39,467 nucleotides of DNA, taken from contig NZ_VDFY01000255.1 in the NCBI RefSeq assembly GCF_006228125.1, forward strand, positions 1 to 39,467. Direction: 5' to 3'. Origin of the DNA: Micromonospora orduensis. GTDB taxonomy: Bacteria > Actinomycetota > Actinomycetes > Mycobacteriales > Micromonosporaceae. Both the position numbers and the translations under genes were made by a program. Each line of letters starts with the position of its first letter. Positions within the stretch are counted from its first letter, which is position 1. Shown in pieces: positions 16,101-21,829 of this stretch. A model generated the notes under the pieces. It was not told the DNA's origin and did no database searches. It saw only the letters and a list, made by a program, of their open reading frames with translations.

Positions 16101-18307
16101 CCCTCGCGAAGATCACGTACGGCTGGGACGAGAACAGCAACATCACCTCGAAGTCGACGACCGGGTTCGCCGGCTCGGCCTCGAACACCTACACCTACGA
16201 CCTGGCCGATCGGCTGACGTCGTGGAACAACGGCGCCACCACCACGGCGTACGCGTACGACAAGGCCGGCAACCGAGTGCAGAACGGTTCCAAGCTGTTC
16301 ACCTACGACCAGCGGAACCGCCTGCTCACCGCCGACGGCGCGAGCTACACGTACACGGCGAGGGGCACTTTGGCCGACGCCGGTGGCAACGTCACCCGCA
16401 CCGACGCGTTCGGGCAGGTGGTGTCGCAGCAGTCGGCGGGCGGTACGCAGACCTACACGTACGACGGGTTGGGTCGGGCGATCCGGCCCGGCCACGCGTA
16501 CACCGGTCTGGGTAACGACCTGGCGGCGGACTCCAGCGCGACCTACGTGCGGGGGCCGTCCGGCGAGGTGGTCGGCACCACCGGCGGCGGCAACCAGCGG
16601 ATGGTCTGGACGGACCTGCACACCGACGTGGTCGGGCAGTTCACCCCGACCGGCACGGCGTTGACCGGGTCGGTGACCTACGACCCGCTGGGCAAGGCGC
16701 TCACCACCAGCGGGCTGCTCGGTCAGCTCGGCTACCAGTCCGAGTGGACGGACGCGTTGACCAGCCGGGTCAACATGCACGCCCGCTGGTACAACACGGA
16801 CACCGGGCAGTTCGACACCCGGGACGCGGCGAGCAACAGCCCGCTGCCGGACTCGATCAACGCCAACCGCTACCAGTACGGCGACGCGAACCCGCTGACC
16901 GTGACCGACCCGACCGGGCACTTCGGTCTGGGCAGCCTGAAGAAGTCCTTCTCCCGGGCGGTCAGCTCGGTCAGTTCGAGCTTCCGTTCGTACGCGTCGT
17001 CCGCCTACTCGTACGCCTCGTCGTACGCGTCGTCGGCCTACTCGTACGCCTCCTCGGCCTACAGCGCCGCGAAGTCCACAGTGAAGAAGACCGCTTCACG
17101 GGCCAAGGCGGCGGTGAAGAAGAAGTACCACCAGGCCAAGAGGAAGTACCACCAGGTCAAGAAGCAGATCAAGAAGAAGTACAACCAGGCGAAACGCGCG
17201 GTCAAGAAGAAGTACAACCAGGCCAAGAAGTACGTCGCGAAGAAGGCGGCGGCGGTAAAGAAACGCGCCAAGCAGGCGGCGGCGAAACTCAAGCAGGCCG
17301 GTAAGAAGGTCGCCGCCAAGGCGCAGCGGGTCGTCAAGAAGGCCACCACCGCCGTACGCGACGCCGCGAACGCCACGACCAAGTGGGTCAAGGAACACAA
17401 GGACGTCCTGCTGGAGGTCGCCGCGATCGGCGGCGCGATCCTCGCCGGCATCGCCTGCACGGCGGTGACCGCCGGGGTCGGCGCGATTGCCTGCATGGCC
17501 GGCGCTGGGGCGCTCATCAGCCTCGCCAAGGACGCTGCGCAGGGCGACATCCACAGCATCGGTGACGCGCTGGGCTCCCTGGGCACCGGTGCGGTCACCG
17601 GGCTGATCGGCGGAGCCGGCGGTGCCATCGCCGCGCGGGTCGGTGCGGCCGTGGCGAAGAAGGTCGGCACCGGCCTGGTGGGCCGCCTGGCCACCGAGGC
17701 CGCCGAGAACGGCGTCGAGGACGCGGTCAGCCAGCTGGCCACGTCCGGCACCTACAACCCCCGGTCGGCCGCGGAGAACATGGTTCCGGGGCTCGGGGCG
17801 CTGAGCCGCAAGGGTGGCGGGGGCGCGCGTTCCGGCGGGGCTGTCGGCCTTCCCAGCAACGCCCGTTCCTTCGCCTCGCCGAGCACTCGCGGCCAGCCGG
17901 GCGGAGTGCCACCCGTAGTCAAAACCTTCCCGGCTCCTAGCGGCGACTGGTCGGTCGACGGCCGATTGAAGGATGCCGAGCGGCATTTGGGCGAGGAGAT
18001 GCGCGAAAATGCGACGCGGGGCAATCCAACGCAAAAGAAGAACAAGGCGTGGACAGCCGGCGTGAACGTTAGGACCGGGGAGGTGGCGGTTGCCTGCTCG
18101 GGCAACGGCTACTGTGCGGAGGGCAATGTGGTCAATGCCCTCGGTGGCAACTCGGATGACATCAACTTCACCAAGGCGAGGCAGAGGACCAGCAACCCGG
18201 GCGAGACGTATGCCGACAAGGAGAAGCCGATCTGCCGGAAGTGCTACCCCGGTGATTACCGGCGAGATCAGTTCCCCTCCGATGCCACCTTCGACGCTGA
18301 CAACTAG
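7151..18307 (+). CDS. Giant exported RHS/YD-repeat polymorphic toxin with C-terminal deaminase-like tip
   Basis: The 3718-residue protein starts at ATG 7151 behind gggggagggg (7134-7143). Domain order (approximate residues): signal peptide 1-33 (RR..AAFMVAVVFGLTVAVPA); beta-rich N-terminal region to 360; DNRLRE-type domain 364-556; Fn3-like 555-659; RHS N-terminal block 664-914 (SITRSYNSLDTRRGNAFGAG); LamG-like 914-1147 and 1197-1427; FG-GAP/VCBS repeats 1552-1810; YD repeats 1835-2204; third LamG 2212-2419; YD repeats 2434-3170; RHS core 3174-3259 (ARWYNTDTGQFDTRD..NRYQYGDANPL); Tyr/Ser repeat 3279-3307; Lys/Ala-rich segment 3309-3404; hydrophobic Gly/Ala segment 3416-3547; deaminase-like tip from about 3584. 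The layout matches WapA-like exported contact toxins: the YD shell encloses a variable C-terminal toxin released after the core. No LPXTG anchor is present. Third-position GC falls in the last ~400 nt, indicating a swapped tip. 7042-7150 upstream has no gene and only weak promoter candidates. Confidence 0.9.
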   Translation: MRRSVTSGTRRAAFMVAVVFGLTVAVPADVVRPGGEFPLTWLTWFAQRPAWSATAAFVGLPVQQKGKPVTVDRHVPASATDAGRGAGRAPEPAPGTLEAYQPHQIPTTPEVTGAAEPGFDARTSTRDARKSSARSDIFANADGSFTKRTYNRPVNYRASDGSWQKINSNLARRSDGRLHVTANRLGVSVAGGASTARATNAAAADTPTVDGDLAQLTLPGGESVGYRLEGGTINAPEVAGPTARYRDVLPHTDLELTTFDAGVKETLVLRSPEAASTWVFPLRLTGLTPRLTAAGSVELLNADGKAVAWFPHGSMQDSKVDRRSGAPAESDAVTFEIITVDGAPALRVVADPAWLRDPARQYPVRVDPTATTGTTGDVYVDNDTGTTNHNGDNLPVGTYNSGGVKARSFIHFDEFASDGLAGKRFSAAKLRLFHTWSYDCTSHKAFNVHRVTQAWTVDNLSTATYPGPTISSSIGSLTIADNYPACTNDPPNRSTGKWVTVPLAVDTFNDWSTGGMNEGLALTASETDSTAWKRFTAANYSDGSYKPYLELTYTNNVAPQVNVRYPTNNAVVQTLTPELHSRAVDPDNWPAKGFTYNYVVADAETGAVVANSGWVATASWTLPAGKLTWNKRYLYTVQVNDKAGSSAVYPAYAFTTSVPQPLLTGSLTQNSGKGYDPGIGNYTTSATDASVATVGPSLSITRSYNSLDTRRGNAFGAGWASMLDTRATQVRDIAGQVQSVLITYPTGQDVALGRNADGTFTPSSGRFSVLKENKDVGGAVTGYTLTDKDASLYVFAQAAGSDVFKITSITDANGRAMTFTYDGSSNATKVTSASGRSLYVTWSTPAGSAYAHPAAVSTDPAVSGDPSTATTWQYSYGTSDQLAKVCPPTSSTACTTYQHDSTSQYANATLNAGPYSYWRLTEASGATTAASSVLGNAGVDNASFNNVALGQPAALPGSTATTAGFNGTSSFVQLPGNLVSDGQYQSVSMWFKTTTPNGVLFSYQADPITKGTTPANYTPSLYIGTDGKLRGSFWNGNPSPINTNVTVTDGAWHHVVLAGAGDTQKLYLDGVDRGTLAGTVAQIPGGSANVLVGAGFVGGGWPSHVNSGVTPARATYFTGSIGEVSFFNQALTGTTVSALHDAGRTAHPVLSSVVRPSGGITAQVGYDKSTGRVSTVTDENGGVWTMGTPTVSGSSDVYAASVLGGKPADYWRLGDVEATDAANEVQGGVATYSSATLGVAGPFSDSRAASFNGTTSYLQLPPEDMPGTGPNSVELWFKMPAGNTAGGVLYGYQASPVADPTVTGNWTPALYVGTDGKLRGGFWTGSSTRVITSAGAVNDNKWHHVVLSAATATQSLYLDGVAVGKLDNALVATDAVNAYVGAGKWAGSWPLHGAGEVGYFTGSIAEVAFYRSQLSADQVTAHFQASKQTAPVAVTMVNGAASAIPMPVSTVAVTGPTGEKISYSYDLVNGSRMVAQTDGLGNTTKFGYDVGGYGNLTYDPRGVWSQELQDARGNTKQVITCQDQSANKCSSVYYTYYANSADPLNWGTASLPMMFEDFNGDGAPDVVYREADNTIQMVQGNGTGGWLTSLPVQIGTSLASANLAVAAKDFTGDGNPDLIWRSASDSNLYVLPGNGKGGWLSSTSTKIGPSVGAADLMTFSKDFSGDGKPDIIFRSSVDKNLYLLKGNGSGGWLSTTATMIGPNVGAANLLASPGDFDGDGKNDVVFRSSVDNNLYLLKGNGSGGWLSTTATRIGTGWGSAKALLSAGDFDGDKKPDIVYLKSTDNEMYLVSGNGTGGWATGSSVKIGGTPDPRNDVILTMRDGRSSSATDNRYLTSYGYDGKGNQTAITDPLGRVTRTTFTDGTTVAAKDGGFAPAGLPAAVTTAGGQTQTITYYASGDVAEMVEPSGKITRYTYDGLGRLLTETEVTNSYPAGLTTSHTYDRLSREITETEPGVTNRVTGAIHTARTSTVYDDDGNITEVTVSDLTGGDASRTERHTYNSYGQESSTTNGVNQTTSFEYDRYGRVVKETEADGGVTTSTYDVEGNLLTTTVKNFTGDPNNPSAPRDLVTTTRAYDPAGRLASETDAMGWTTSWTYTDNGLEAKVSRTDGTRTFVVEENVYDAAGNVVSEITNNGHTVTATEYDAAGRTTASVVDPSGLKRRTALTYDADDNVISTVSSGADGTVTSFSDALYDSAGRAIAETEYPSTALTPVGRWKLDETSGTKAADSSGNSPATAIGNVTWSADRGGSAVLDGTSAYLKTGPVVDTKRAFTVSAWAKLKSGGPATDQLVVAAPGANGNSALKLYYAPAQNRWYFAMAVRKADGTVTWIGGGGPNGSAVVDAWTHLSLVVDPTARTVKLYADGSLQTTLAVTEPFNNTATGFTIGGADGFGWFAGAIDDVQVYQKALTDAEVSQVRAGTAPAADASVIRTSQVLDSDDLPTSVTDPNGNTTYYGYDEEGRAVKTTAPAATVEQPGQIPAQANAVSWVGFNTFDEPTDTRDANGNWSVVEYDAVGRVVSEKAPAYTPPGSSTPIVPETRYSFDTAGQLATVTDPLGKITRYEYDQLGRTSKEIAPNDGATTYTYDDAGNVLSTTDPTGAVSTATYDYLGRTVTSTEVVRQEGKNHTTTYTYNAQGWPSQVTTAAGVNGSTTYNVLGDPLTVTDGANNVSRYEYDSEGRTTKSIRPDGSYASVTYDMADRPTRTAEYSPTGTLLSEQSARYDRAGNMVASTDARKTTVTYEYDATGVVTKETQPISASDSIVTTFGYDLEGNRTRFTDGRGNAFLTRYNSWGLPEAMIEPATADHPDPADRTFTVEYDRSGRPVKQSMPGGVTVTNEYDDLGQLVRQSGAGAEVATEDRTFGYDVAGRMTSLSGSGGTNTIAYDDRGLPRSVSGPSGNSTFGYDPDGRLASRQDAAGTTSYGYDGAGRLSSLANPSAGVQMAYTYNTLSQVSKITYGSSGNTRNFTFDPLRRLTGDELKSSAGASLAKITYGWDENSNITSKSTTGFAGSASNTYTYDLADRLTSWNNGATTTAYAYDKAGNRVQNGSKLFTYDQRNRLLTADGASYTYTARGTLADAGGNVTRTDAFGQVVSQQSAGGTQTYTYDGLGRAIRPGHAYTGLGNDLAADSSATYVRGPSGEVVGTTGGGNQRMVWTDLHTDVVGQFTPTGTALTGSVTYDPLGKALTTSGLLGQLGYQSEWTDALTSRVNMHARWYNTDTGQFDTRDAASNSPLPDSINANRYQYGDANPLTVTDPTGHFGLGSLKKSFSRAVSSVSSSFRSYASSAYSYASSYASSAYSYASSAYSAAKSTVKKTASRAKAAVKKKYHQAKRKYHQVKKQIKKKYNQAKRAVKKKYNQAKKYVAKKAAAVKKRAKQAAAKLKQAGKKVAAKAQRVVKKATTAVRDAANATTKWVKEHKDVLLEVAAIGGAILAGIACTAVTAGVGAIACMAGAGALISLAKDAAQGDIHSIGDALGSLGTGAVTGLIGGAGGAIAARVGAAVAKKVGTGLVGRLATEAAENGVEDAVSQLATSGTYNPRSAAENMVPGLGALSRKGGGGARSGGAVGLPSNARSFASPSTRGQPGGVPPVVKTFPAPSGDWSVDGRLKDAERHLGEEMRENATRGNPTQKKNKAWTAGVNVRTGEVAVACSGNGYCAEGNVVNALGGNSDDINFTKARQRTSNPGETYADKEKPICRKCYPGDYRRDQFPSDATFDADN
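9890..11430 (+). repeat. Two tandem LamG-like domains inside the RHS protein
   Basis: Two ~230-residue units repeat in order: SYWRLTEASG / DYWRLGDVEA, FNGTSSFVQLP / FNGTTSYLQLP, LYIGTDGKLRGSFW / LYVGTDGKLRGGFW, WHHVVLAGAGDTQKLYLDG / WHHVVLSAATATQSLYLDG. They are concanavalin-like lectin folds, typical carbohydrate or surface binders. A third, more diverged copy lies at 13785-14405. This points to domain duplication within the gene. Confidence 0.8.
11805..12580 (+). repeat. FG-GAP/VCBS-type repeats inside the RHS protein
   Basis: About five copies of a ~50-residue unit with D-F-x-G-D-G-x-P-D calcium-binding-like loops (DFNGDGAPDVV, DFTGDGNPDLI, DFSGDGKPDII, DFDGDGKNDVV, DFDGDKKPDIV), each followed by LxxGNGxGGW. 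Two copies are nearly identical at DNA level (around 12189-12243 and 12346-12403). Known role of such repeats: calcium-stabilised beta-propeller, often for surface binding. Confidence 0.85.
16984..17370 (+). repeat. Tyr/Ser repeat followed by Lys/Ala-rich cationic repeat linker in the RHS protein
   Basis: From 16984 to 17070 the protein repeats YASSAYS-like units. From 17074 to about 17370 it becomes extremely basic, with repeats such as KKKYHQAKRKYHQVKK and KKKYNQAKRAVKK, and then histone-H1-like KKA/AKA runs. The segment lies between the RHS core and the hydrophobic segment before the toxin. It could interact with anionic envelope polymers, membranes or nucleic acid; no family is assigned. 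Confidence 0.75.
17900..18304 (+). other. Deaminase-like toxin tip of the RHS protein
   Basis: The last ~135 residues form a separate module. They contain TAGVNVRTGEVAVACSGNG, then CAE at residues 3655-3657 and CRKC at 3695-3698. The arrangement [H/C]-x-E plus C-x-x-C is the zinc and proton-shuttle signature of the cytidine-deaminase superfamily. The ~38-residue spacing and the strand pattern fit bacterial toxin deaminases such as the YwqJ-like group. The substrate (free nucleotide, DNA or RNA) cannot be told from sequence. Base composition is lower in GC than the shell, and the boundary falls at about 17900-17960 after the Gly/Ser/Arg-rich connector. Confidence 0.7.
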
Positions 18308-18335
18308 CCCAGGGCCTAACACCTAGCCCTCTGGG

Positions 18336-18341
18336 TAGGAT
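18336..18341 (+). promoter_or_regulatory. Leaderless-type -10 (TAGGAT) for the WD40/immunity-candidate gene
   Basis: TAGGAT is followed by exactly 6 nt and ATG at 18348, so a transcript could start at the start codon independently of the 11-kb toxin mRNA. A weak ribosome-binding role for taggat/gagag cannot be excluded. An imperfect ccagggc / gccctctgg repeat lies at about 18309-18334. Confidence 0.45.
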
Positions 18342-18347
18342 CGAGAG

Positions 18348-19772
18348 ATGGACGCAGCGCGAACGATGAGAGCTCAGATGTTCGAGAGGGTTCCCTTCGT
18401 TCGCGCTGCGGCCTTGTCTCACGACGCCAGGAGTGTGGCTGTTGCCGACGACTCAGGGGTCCTCGTATGGGACGTTCAGTCGAATGAGCCTCCCATCAGA
18501 CTGGATCTCCCTGCCGCCGGCGTTCGCTCGTTGGCTTTCTCTCCCGACGGAGAACACATCGTGGCGGGAAGTGCTGACGGGCAGGTGGCGATCGTGGCGG
18601 CGTCCGGTCGGAGGGTCCGCAGGTTTGCACCCCTGCCGGGCTCGTGCTGGGCGGTGGGGTGGGACAGGTCCGGTCGGTTCGTCGCTGCCGCTGGCGAAGA
18701 TGGCACCTTGGTGGCGTGGAATGCCGATGGGGGGCAGGAACTCGTCCGGCTCACACGAGACGAACTGAGTCAGGGGGGTCGGCCCAGCATCGTCCGCGCT
18801 CTCGCCTTCGCCCACGGCGGCGACCGACTCGTCATCGCTACTCACGCGGGGGCGGTCGTCGAGTGGGAACCGTCTGTCGCGCGTGTTGTGCGGGTGCTGA
18901 GGGTGGGTGAGGGTGGTAGGCCGATCGGAGCGTTGGCCGCTGCTGACTCCGGCGTCGTAGCCGCCGGTGACAACCGCGGTGTTCTCCACCTATGGAGAGG
19001 TGAGTCGGCGGCCCTGGAGTTGGTGGGCCATGTTGGCACGATTGCCGCTGTTGCCCTCGACCCTTCCGGACGCCTTGTCGCCACCGGCGGCGACGACCGC
19101 GCCATTCGCGTCTGGGATGTAGAGAGCGGCCGGCTGCTGCACATACTGCGGGGCTTGAACGGGAAGATTCTCCACCTCGCGTTTTCGCCCGACGGGTCGC
19201 AACTCAGCGCCTGTGACGGAGATGCGGTGGTCGCCCGCTGGACCGTCGCGGACGGCAGGCTGGGTCACCGCGTCCGATGCCGCCCGGCGTCCGTGGACAT
19301 CCCGCTCGCACAGGAAGAGCGAGCGTGGCAGCTCGAAGCCATGCGCCAGGACTGGGAGACGATTCGTTGCGGATGTCCCCGTGGTGCGCGGCATGTTCCG
19401 GGCAGTTTCGCCGACCTTGTTCGCGCGCAGTCGGAGGACGAAGTCCAGGCGCGCGGGCTCGTGAACGACGTTGAGATTCAAGGCATGCTGTTCGAGGCGG
19501 CCGTGCCGGTGACCTCGATGATCATCGCGGCGCTCGCGGAGGAGCGACTTTCGATCCCGGCGAGACGGGCTCTCCTCGATTTGCTGGCCACCTTTGTGGA
19601 TGGAGAGTCCTACTACACCGAGGCTCTGGAGGGGCGGCCCGCTCTCGAGGAAGCCTGCCGGGAGGTGGCGCGGTCGGGACTGGGCGTCCTCTATCGGGAG
19701 ATGGAAGTCGCGCCCGCACCGGGTACCGCCTCCTTGGTGGCGGAAATAATTGACAGCATCAACTCGGCGTGA
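18348..19772 (+). CDS. Seven-bladed WD40 protein with helical C-terminal domain, candidate immunity protein
   Basis: The 474-residue protein has no signal peptide. Residues ~17-315 hold seven WD40-type repeats: VLVWDVQS, the degenerate VAIVAASG, LVAWNADG, VVEWEPSV, LHLWRGES, IRVWDVES, VARWTVAD, with LAFSPDGxxL/V linkers. This is enough for one closed beta-propeller. Residues ~316-474 are different: a charged stretch with CGCPRG, then amphipathic helices (SMIIAALAEERLSIPARRALLDLLATFV) that look HEAT-like. It follows the deaminase-tipped RHS gene by 40 nt on the same strand and shares its lowered third-position GC. In polymorphic toxin loci the gene right after the toxin normally encodes the cognate cytoplasmic inhibitor, so immunity is inferred. 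I know of no established immunity family with this fusion. Alternatively it is an unrelated WD40 scaffold. The gene ends 38 nt from the convergent permease gene. Confidence 0.7.
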   Translation: MDAARTMRAQMFERVPFVRAAALSHDARSVAVADDSGVLVWDVQSNEPPIRLDLPAAGVRSLAFSPDGEHIVAGSADGQVAIVAASGRRVRRFAPLPGSCWAVGWDRSGRFVAAAGEDGTLVAWNADGGQELVRLTRDELSQGGRPSIVRALAFAHGGDRLVIATHAGAVVEWEPSVARVVRVLRVGEGGRPIGALAAADSGVVAAGDNRGVLHLWRGESAALELVGHVGTIAAVALDPSGRLVATGGDDRAIRVWDVESGRLLHILRGLNGKILHLAFSPDGSQLSACDGDAVVARWTVADGRLGHRVRCRPASVDIPLAQEERAWQLEAMRQDWETIRCGCPRGARHVPGSFADLVRAQSEDEVQARGLVNDVEIQGMLFEAAVPVTSMIIAALAEERLSIPARRALLDLLATFVDGESYYTEALEGRPALEEACREVARSGLGVLYREMEVAPAPGTASLVAEIIDSINSA

Positions 19773-19810
19773 CGAAGAAGCGGGGCTGAGGGGCAGGGCG
19801 CCTTGGCGGG

Positions 19811-21046
19811 TCAGAGGCGTGTCCGTAGCGCGTACCAGGCAGTACCCAGGGCGAGCGCGCCGAAGCCGGTGAGGGCGCTGCTCAGGGGCAGGTTGACCGC
19901 GAGCAGTAGGCACCCGATCAGTCCGAGAGCGGCGAGGACCTGGACCGGCAGCCGCCGGTCGGGGTCGCGGCCCAGGGTGAGCGCCGCCGCGTTGGTGATC
20001 GCGTAGTAGACGAGCACGGTGCAGCTGGAGAAGCCGATCGCGTGGCCTACGTCGCCGAGCAGCACCACCACGATCACCACGGCGGCCACGGCCAGTTCGG
20101 CGCGGTGTGGCACCTGGTGTACCTGGTGCACGGCGGCCAGTGCGCCGGGCAGGTCGCGGCGGCGGGCCATCGCGAGGGTGGTCCGGCCGACCCCGGCGAC
20201 GAGGGACAGCAGCACCCCGACGACGGCGATGGTGGCCCCGGCGCGGACCACCCAGGCCAGGCCGGGGAGCCCGGCGGCGGTCACCACGTCGACCAGGGGC
20301 GCGGCGGATCCGGCCAGCCGGTCGGCGCCGAGCACGCCGAGCGTGACCACGGCCAGTACCAGGTAGATGGCGAGCACCGCCCCGAGCGCCAGCGGCACGG
20401 CCCGGGGGATGGTCCGCTGCGGGTCGCGGACCTCCTCGCCGAGCGTGGCGATCCGGGCGTACCCGGCGAAGGCGAAGAACAGCAGCCCAGCGGCGGTGAG
20501 TACGCCCCGCGCGGAGCCGCCGGGGTCGGTCAGTCGATCCAGGTGCACCGGCCCGCCCACGATGCCGACGACGGCGACCAGGGCGAGCACCGCGAGCACG
20601 AGCGCGACCAGCAGTTTCGTGGCGGTGGCCGTCTTGCCGATGCCACGCAGGTTCACGGCGGTCACCGCGAGCACCGCGCCGACGGCGACCTGCCGGGCCT
20701 GCCCTGGCCACAGGTACGCCCCGATGGTCAACGCCATCGCCGCGCAGCTCGCCGTCTTGCCGACCACGAACCCCCAGCCGGCCACGAAACCGGCGAACGG
20801 TCCGAGGCGTTCCCGGCCGTAGACGTAGGTGCCGCCGGACTCCGGGTAGCGGGCCGCCAGCCGCGCCGAGCTTGTCGCGTTGCAGAAGGCGATGAAGCCG
20901 GCGAGCACCAGCGCTGGCAGCAGGCCGGCACCGCCGGCCGCCGCCGCGGCCGGACCGAAGACCACGAAGACGCCCGCGCCGAGCATCGAACCCAACCCGA
21001 TGACAACCGCATCGGGTACGCCGAGCCGCCGTGCCAGTTGATCCAC
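19811..21046 (-). CDS. APC-family amino acid permease
   Basis: The 411-residue protein is almost entirely hydrophobic, with about 11-12 membrane helices. The first helix has the broken-helix substrate motif GLGSMLGAGVFVVFGP (about residues 17-32). It continues with the typical APC block ARYPESGGTYVYGRERLGPF and a later GEEVRDPQRTIPRAVPLAL loop. It imports amino acids or polyamines by proton or cation coupling; the substrate is not deducible. The length is short for the family (usually 430-500). The GTG start is supported by TAGGCT-N6-GTG, with the -10 lying over the stop codon of the upstream PAP2 gene 9 nt away. It may therefore have its own leaderless transcript besides read-through from PAP2. 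Confidence 0.88.
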   Translation of the reverse strand: MDQLARRLGVPDAVVIGLGSMLGAGVFVVFGPAAAAAGGAGLLPALVLAGFIAFCNATSSARLAARYPESGGTYVYGRERLGPFAGFVAGWGFVVGKTASCAAMALTIGAYLWPGQARQVAVGAVLAVTAVNLRGIGKTATATKLLVALVLAVLALVAVVGIVGGPVHLDRLTDPGGSARGVLTAAGLLFFAFAGYARIATLGEEVRDPQRTIPRAVPLALGAVLAIYLVLAVVTLGVLGADRLAGSAAPLVDVVTAAGLPGLAWVVRAGATIAVVGVLLSLVAGVGRTTLAMARRRDLPGALAAVHQVHQVPHRAELAVAAVVIVVVLLGDVGHAIGFSSCTVLVYYAITNAAALTLGRDPDRRLPVQVLAALGLIGCLLLAVNLPLSSALTGFGALALGTAWYALRTRL

Positions 21047-21052
21047 TGGCCA

Positions 21053-21058
21053 AGCCTA
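21053..21058 (-). promoter_or_regulatory. Leaderless-type -10 (TAGGCT) for the APC permease
   Basis: On the minus strand TAGGCT is followed by 6 nt and the GTG start at 21046. Its first three bases are the TAG stop codon of the PAP2 gene. Confidence 0.45.
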
Positions 21059-21823
21059 GGGGTGCGAGGTGAACGGCCGGTCCCATTGGCGTAGCCGGCC
21101 GGGGAGCGGCAGATCGTCCCAGGGCACCCGGTGCAGCAGCCGGTCCAGGAACAGCCCCAGCAGCAGACCGGCCACCGAGTCGGTCAGCCAGTGCCAGCCG
21201 AGGTAGGTGGTGGTGCTGAGGACGACAAGCGGCGGCACGATGCGGATCACGGTGACGAGCCGAGCCGGTAGGTGCCGGCCGAAGCTGCGGGCCAGCGGGG
21301 CGAGCAGCAGTGCGATGACGCCGTACCAGACGATGGCGTTGGCGACGTGCCCCGACGGGTAGGACTGGGCGAATCGGACCGGCAGGTCGTCGTGGAACAG
21401 CGGCAGGGTCTGCTCGGGCGGCAGGAACGGTTCCTTGATGCTCGCGCTCGGCGCTGCCCGCGCGGTCCAGACCTTCAGCGGACCGATCGTCAGGTAGGTC
21501 AGCACGAACCCGACCACCGGCGGCAGGATCGGCCGCACCGACCGCAGCCGGACGGCCAGCAGCGCGCCCAGCCCTGCGGCGATCAAGGTCAGTGGAGTGC
21601 CCTGACCGAGCAGGTTGAATACCCGGGCCACCCAGTAGGCGACCGCCGGTCGATGCCCGTCGGCCCAGTCGGCGACCGCCCGGTCCAACCCGAAGAGCTG
21701 GTCGGCGGCGAGCGCCACCGTCAACCCGACCAACCCGACCAGCAGCAGCGCGTCGAACCACCAGCCGGCCGGGCGGACGGGCCGTAGTCGCAGGTCACGT
21801 CGTACCGCCGTGGGTTTGAGCAC
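21056..21823 (-). CDS. PAP2-family membrane phosphatase
   Basis: The 255-residue integral membrane protein shows the PAP2 (type 2 phosphatidic acid phosphatase) signatures: K-x4-R-x2-P (K117, R122, P125), PSGH (residues 156-159) and the H-x3-D of the third motif (H211, D215) in YLGWHWLTD. The usual Arg of the third motif, six residues before the His, is Thr205 here. About six membrane helices are visible, with the catalytic loops on the outer face. Substrates in the family are lipid phosphates such as phosphatidate, undecaprenyl pyrophosphate or phosphatidylglycerophosphate; which one is unknown. The GTG start is supported by TAGCGT-N6-GTG. It precedes the APC permease by 9 nt. Confidence 0.88.
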   Translation of the reverse strand: MLKPTAVRRDLRLRPVRPAGWWFDALLLVGLVGLTVALAADQLFGLDRAVADWADGHRPAVAYWVARVFNLLGQGTPLTLIAAGLGALLAVRLRSVRPILPPVVGFVLTYLTIGPLKVWTARAAPSASIKEPFLPPEQTLPLFHDDLPVRFAQSYPSGHVANAIVWYGVIALLLAPLARSFGRHLPARLVTVIRIVPPLVVLSTTTYLGWHWLTDSVAGLLLGLFLDRLLHRVPWDDLPLPGRLRQWDRPFTSHP

Positions 21824-21829
21824 GCGACC

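Noticed and set aside
12284..16921. Second very long minus-strand open frame opposite the YD repeats
   Set aside because: Antisense shadow of the repetitive YD region; no start signal and no family resemblance.
18990..21761. Long minus-strand frame spanning the WD40, permease and PAP2 genes
   Set aside because: It conflicts with three recognised genes and has only Arg/Ala/Gly-rich sequence.
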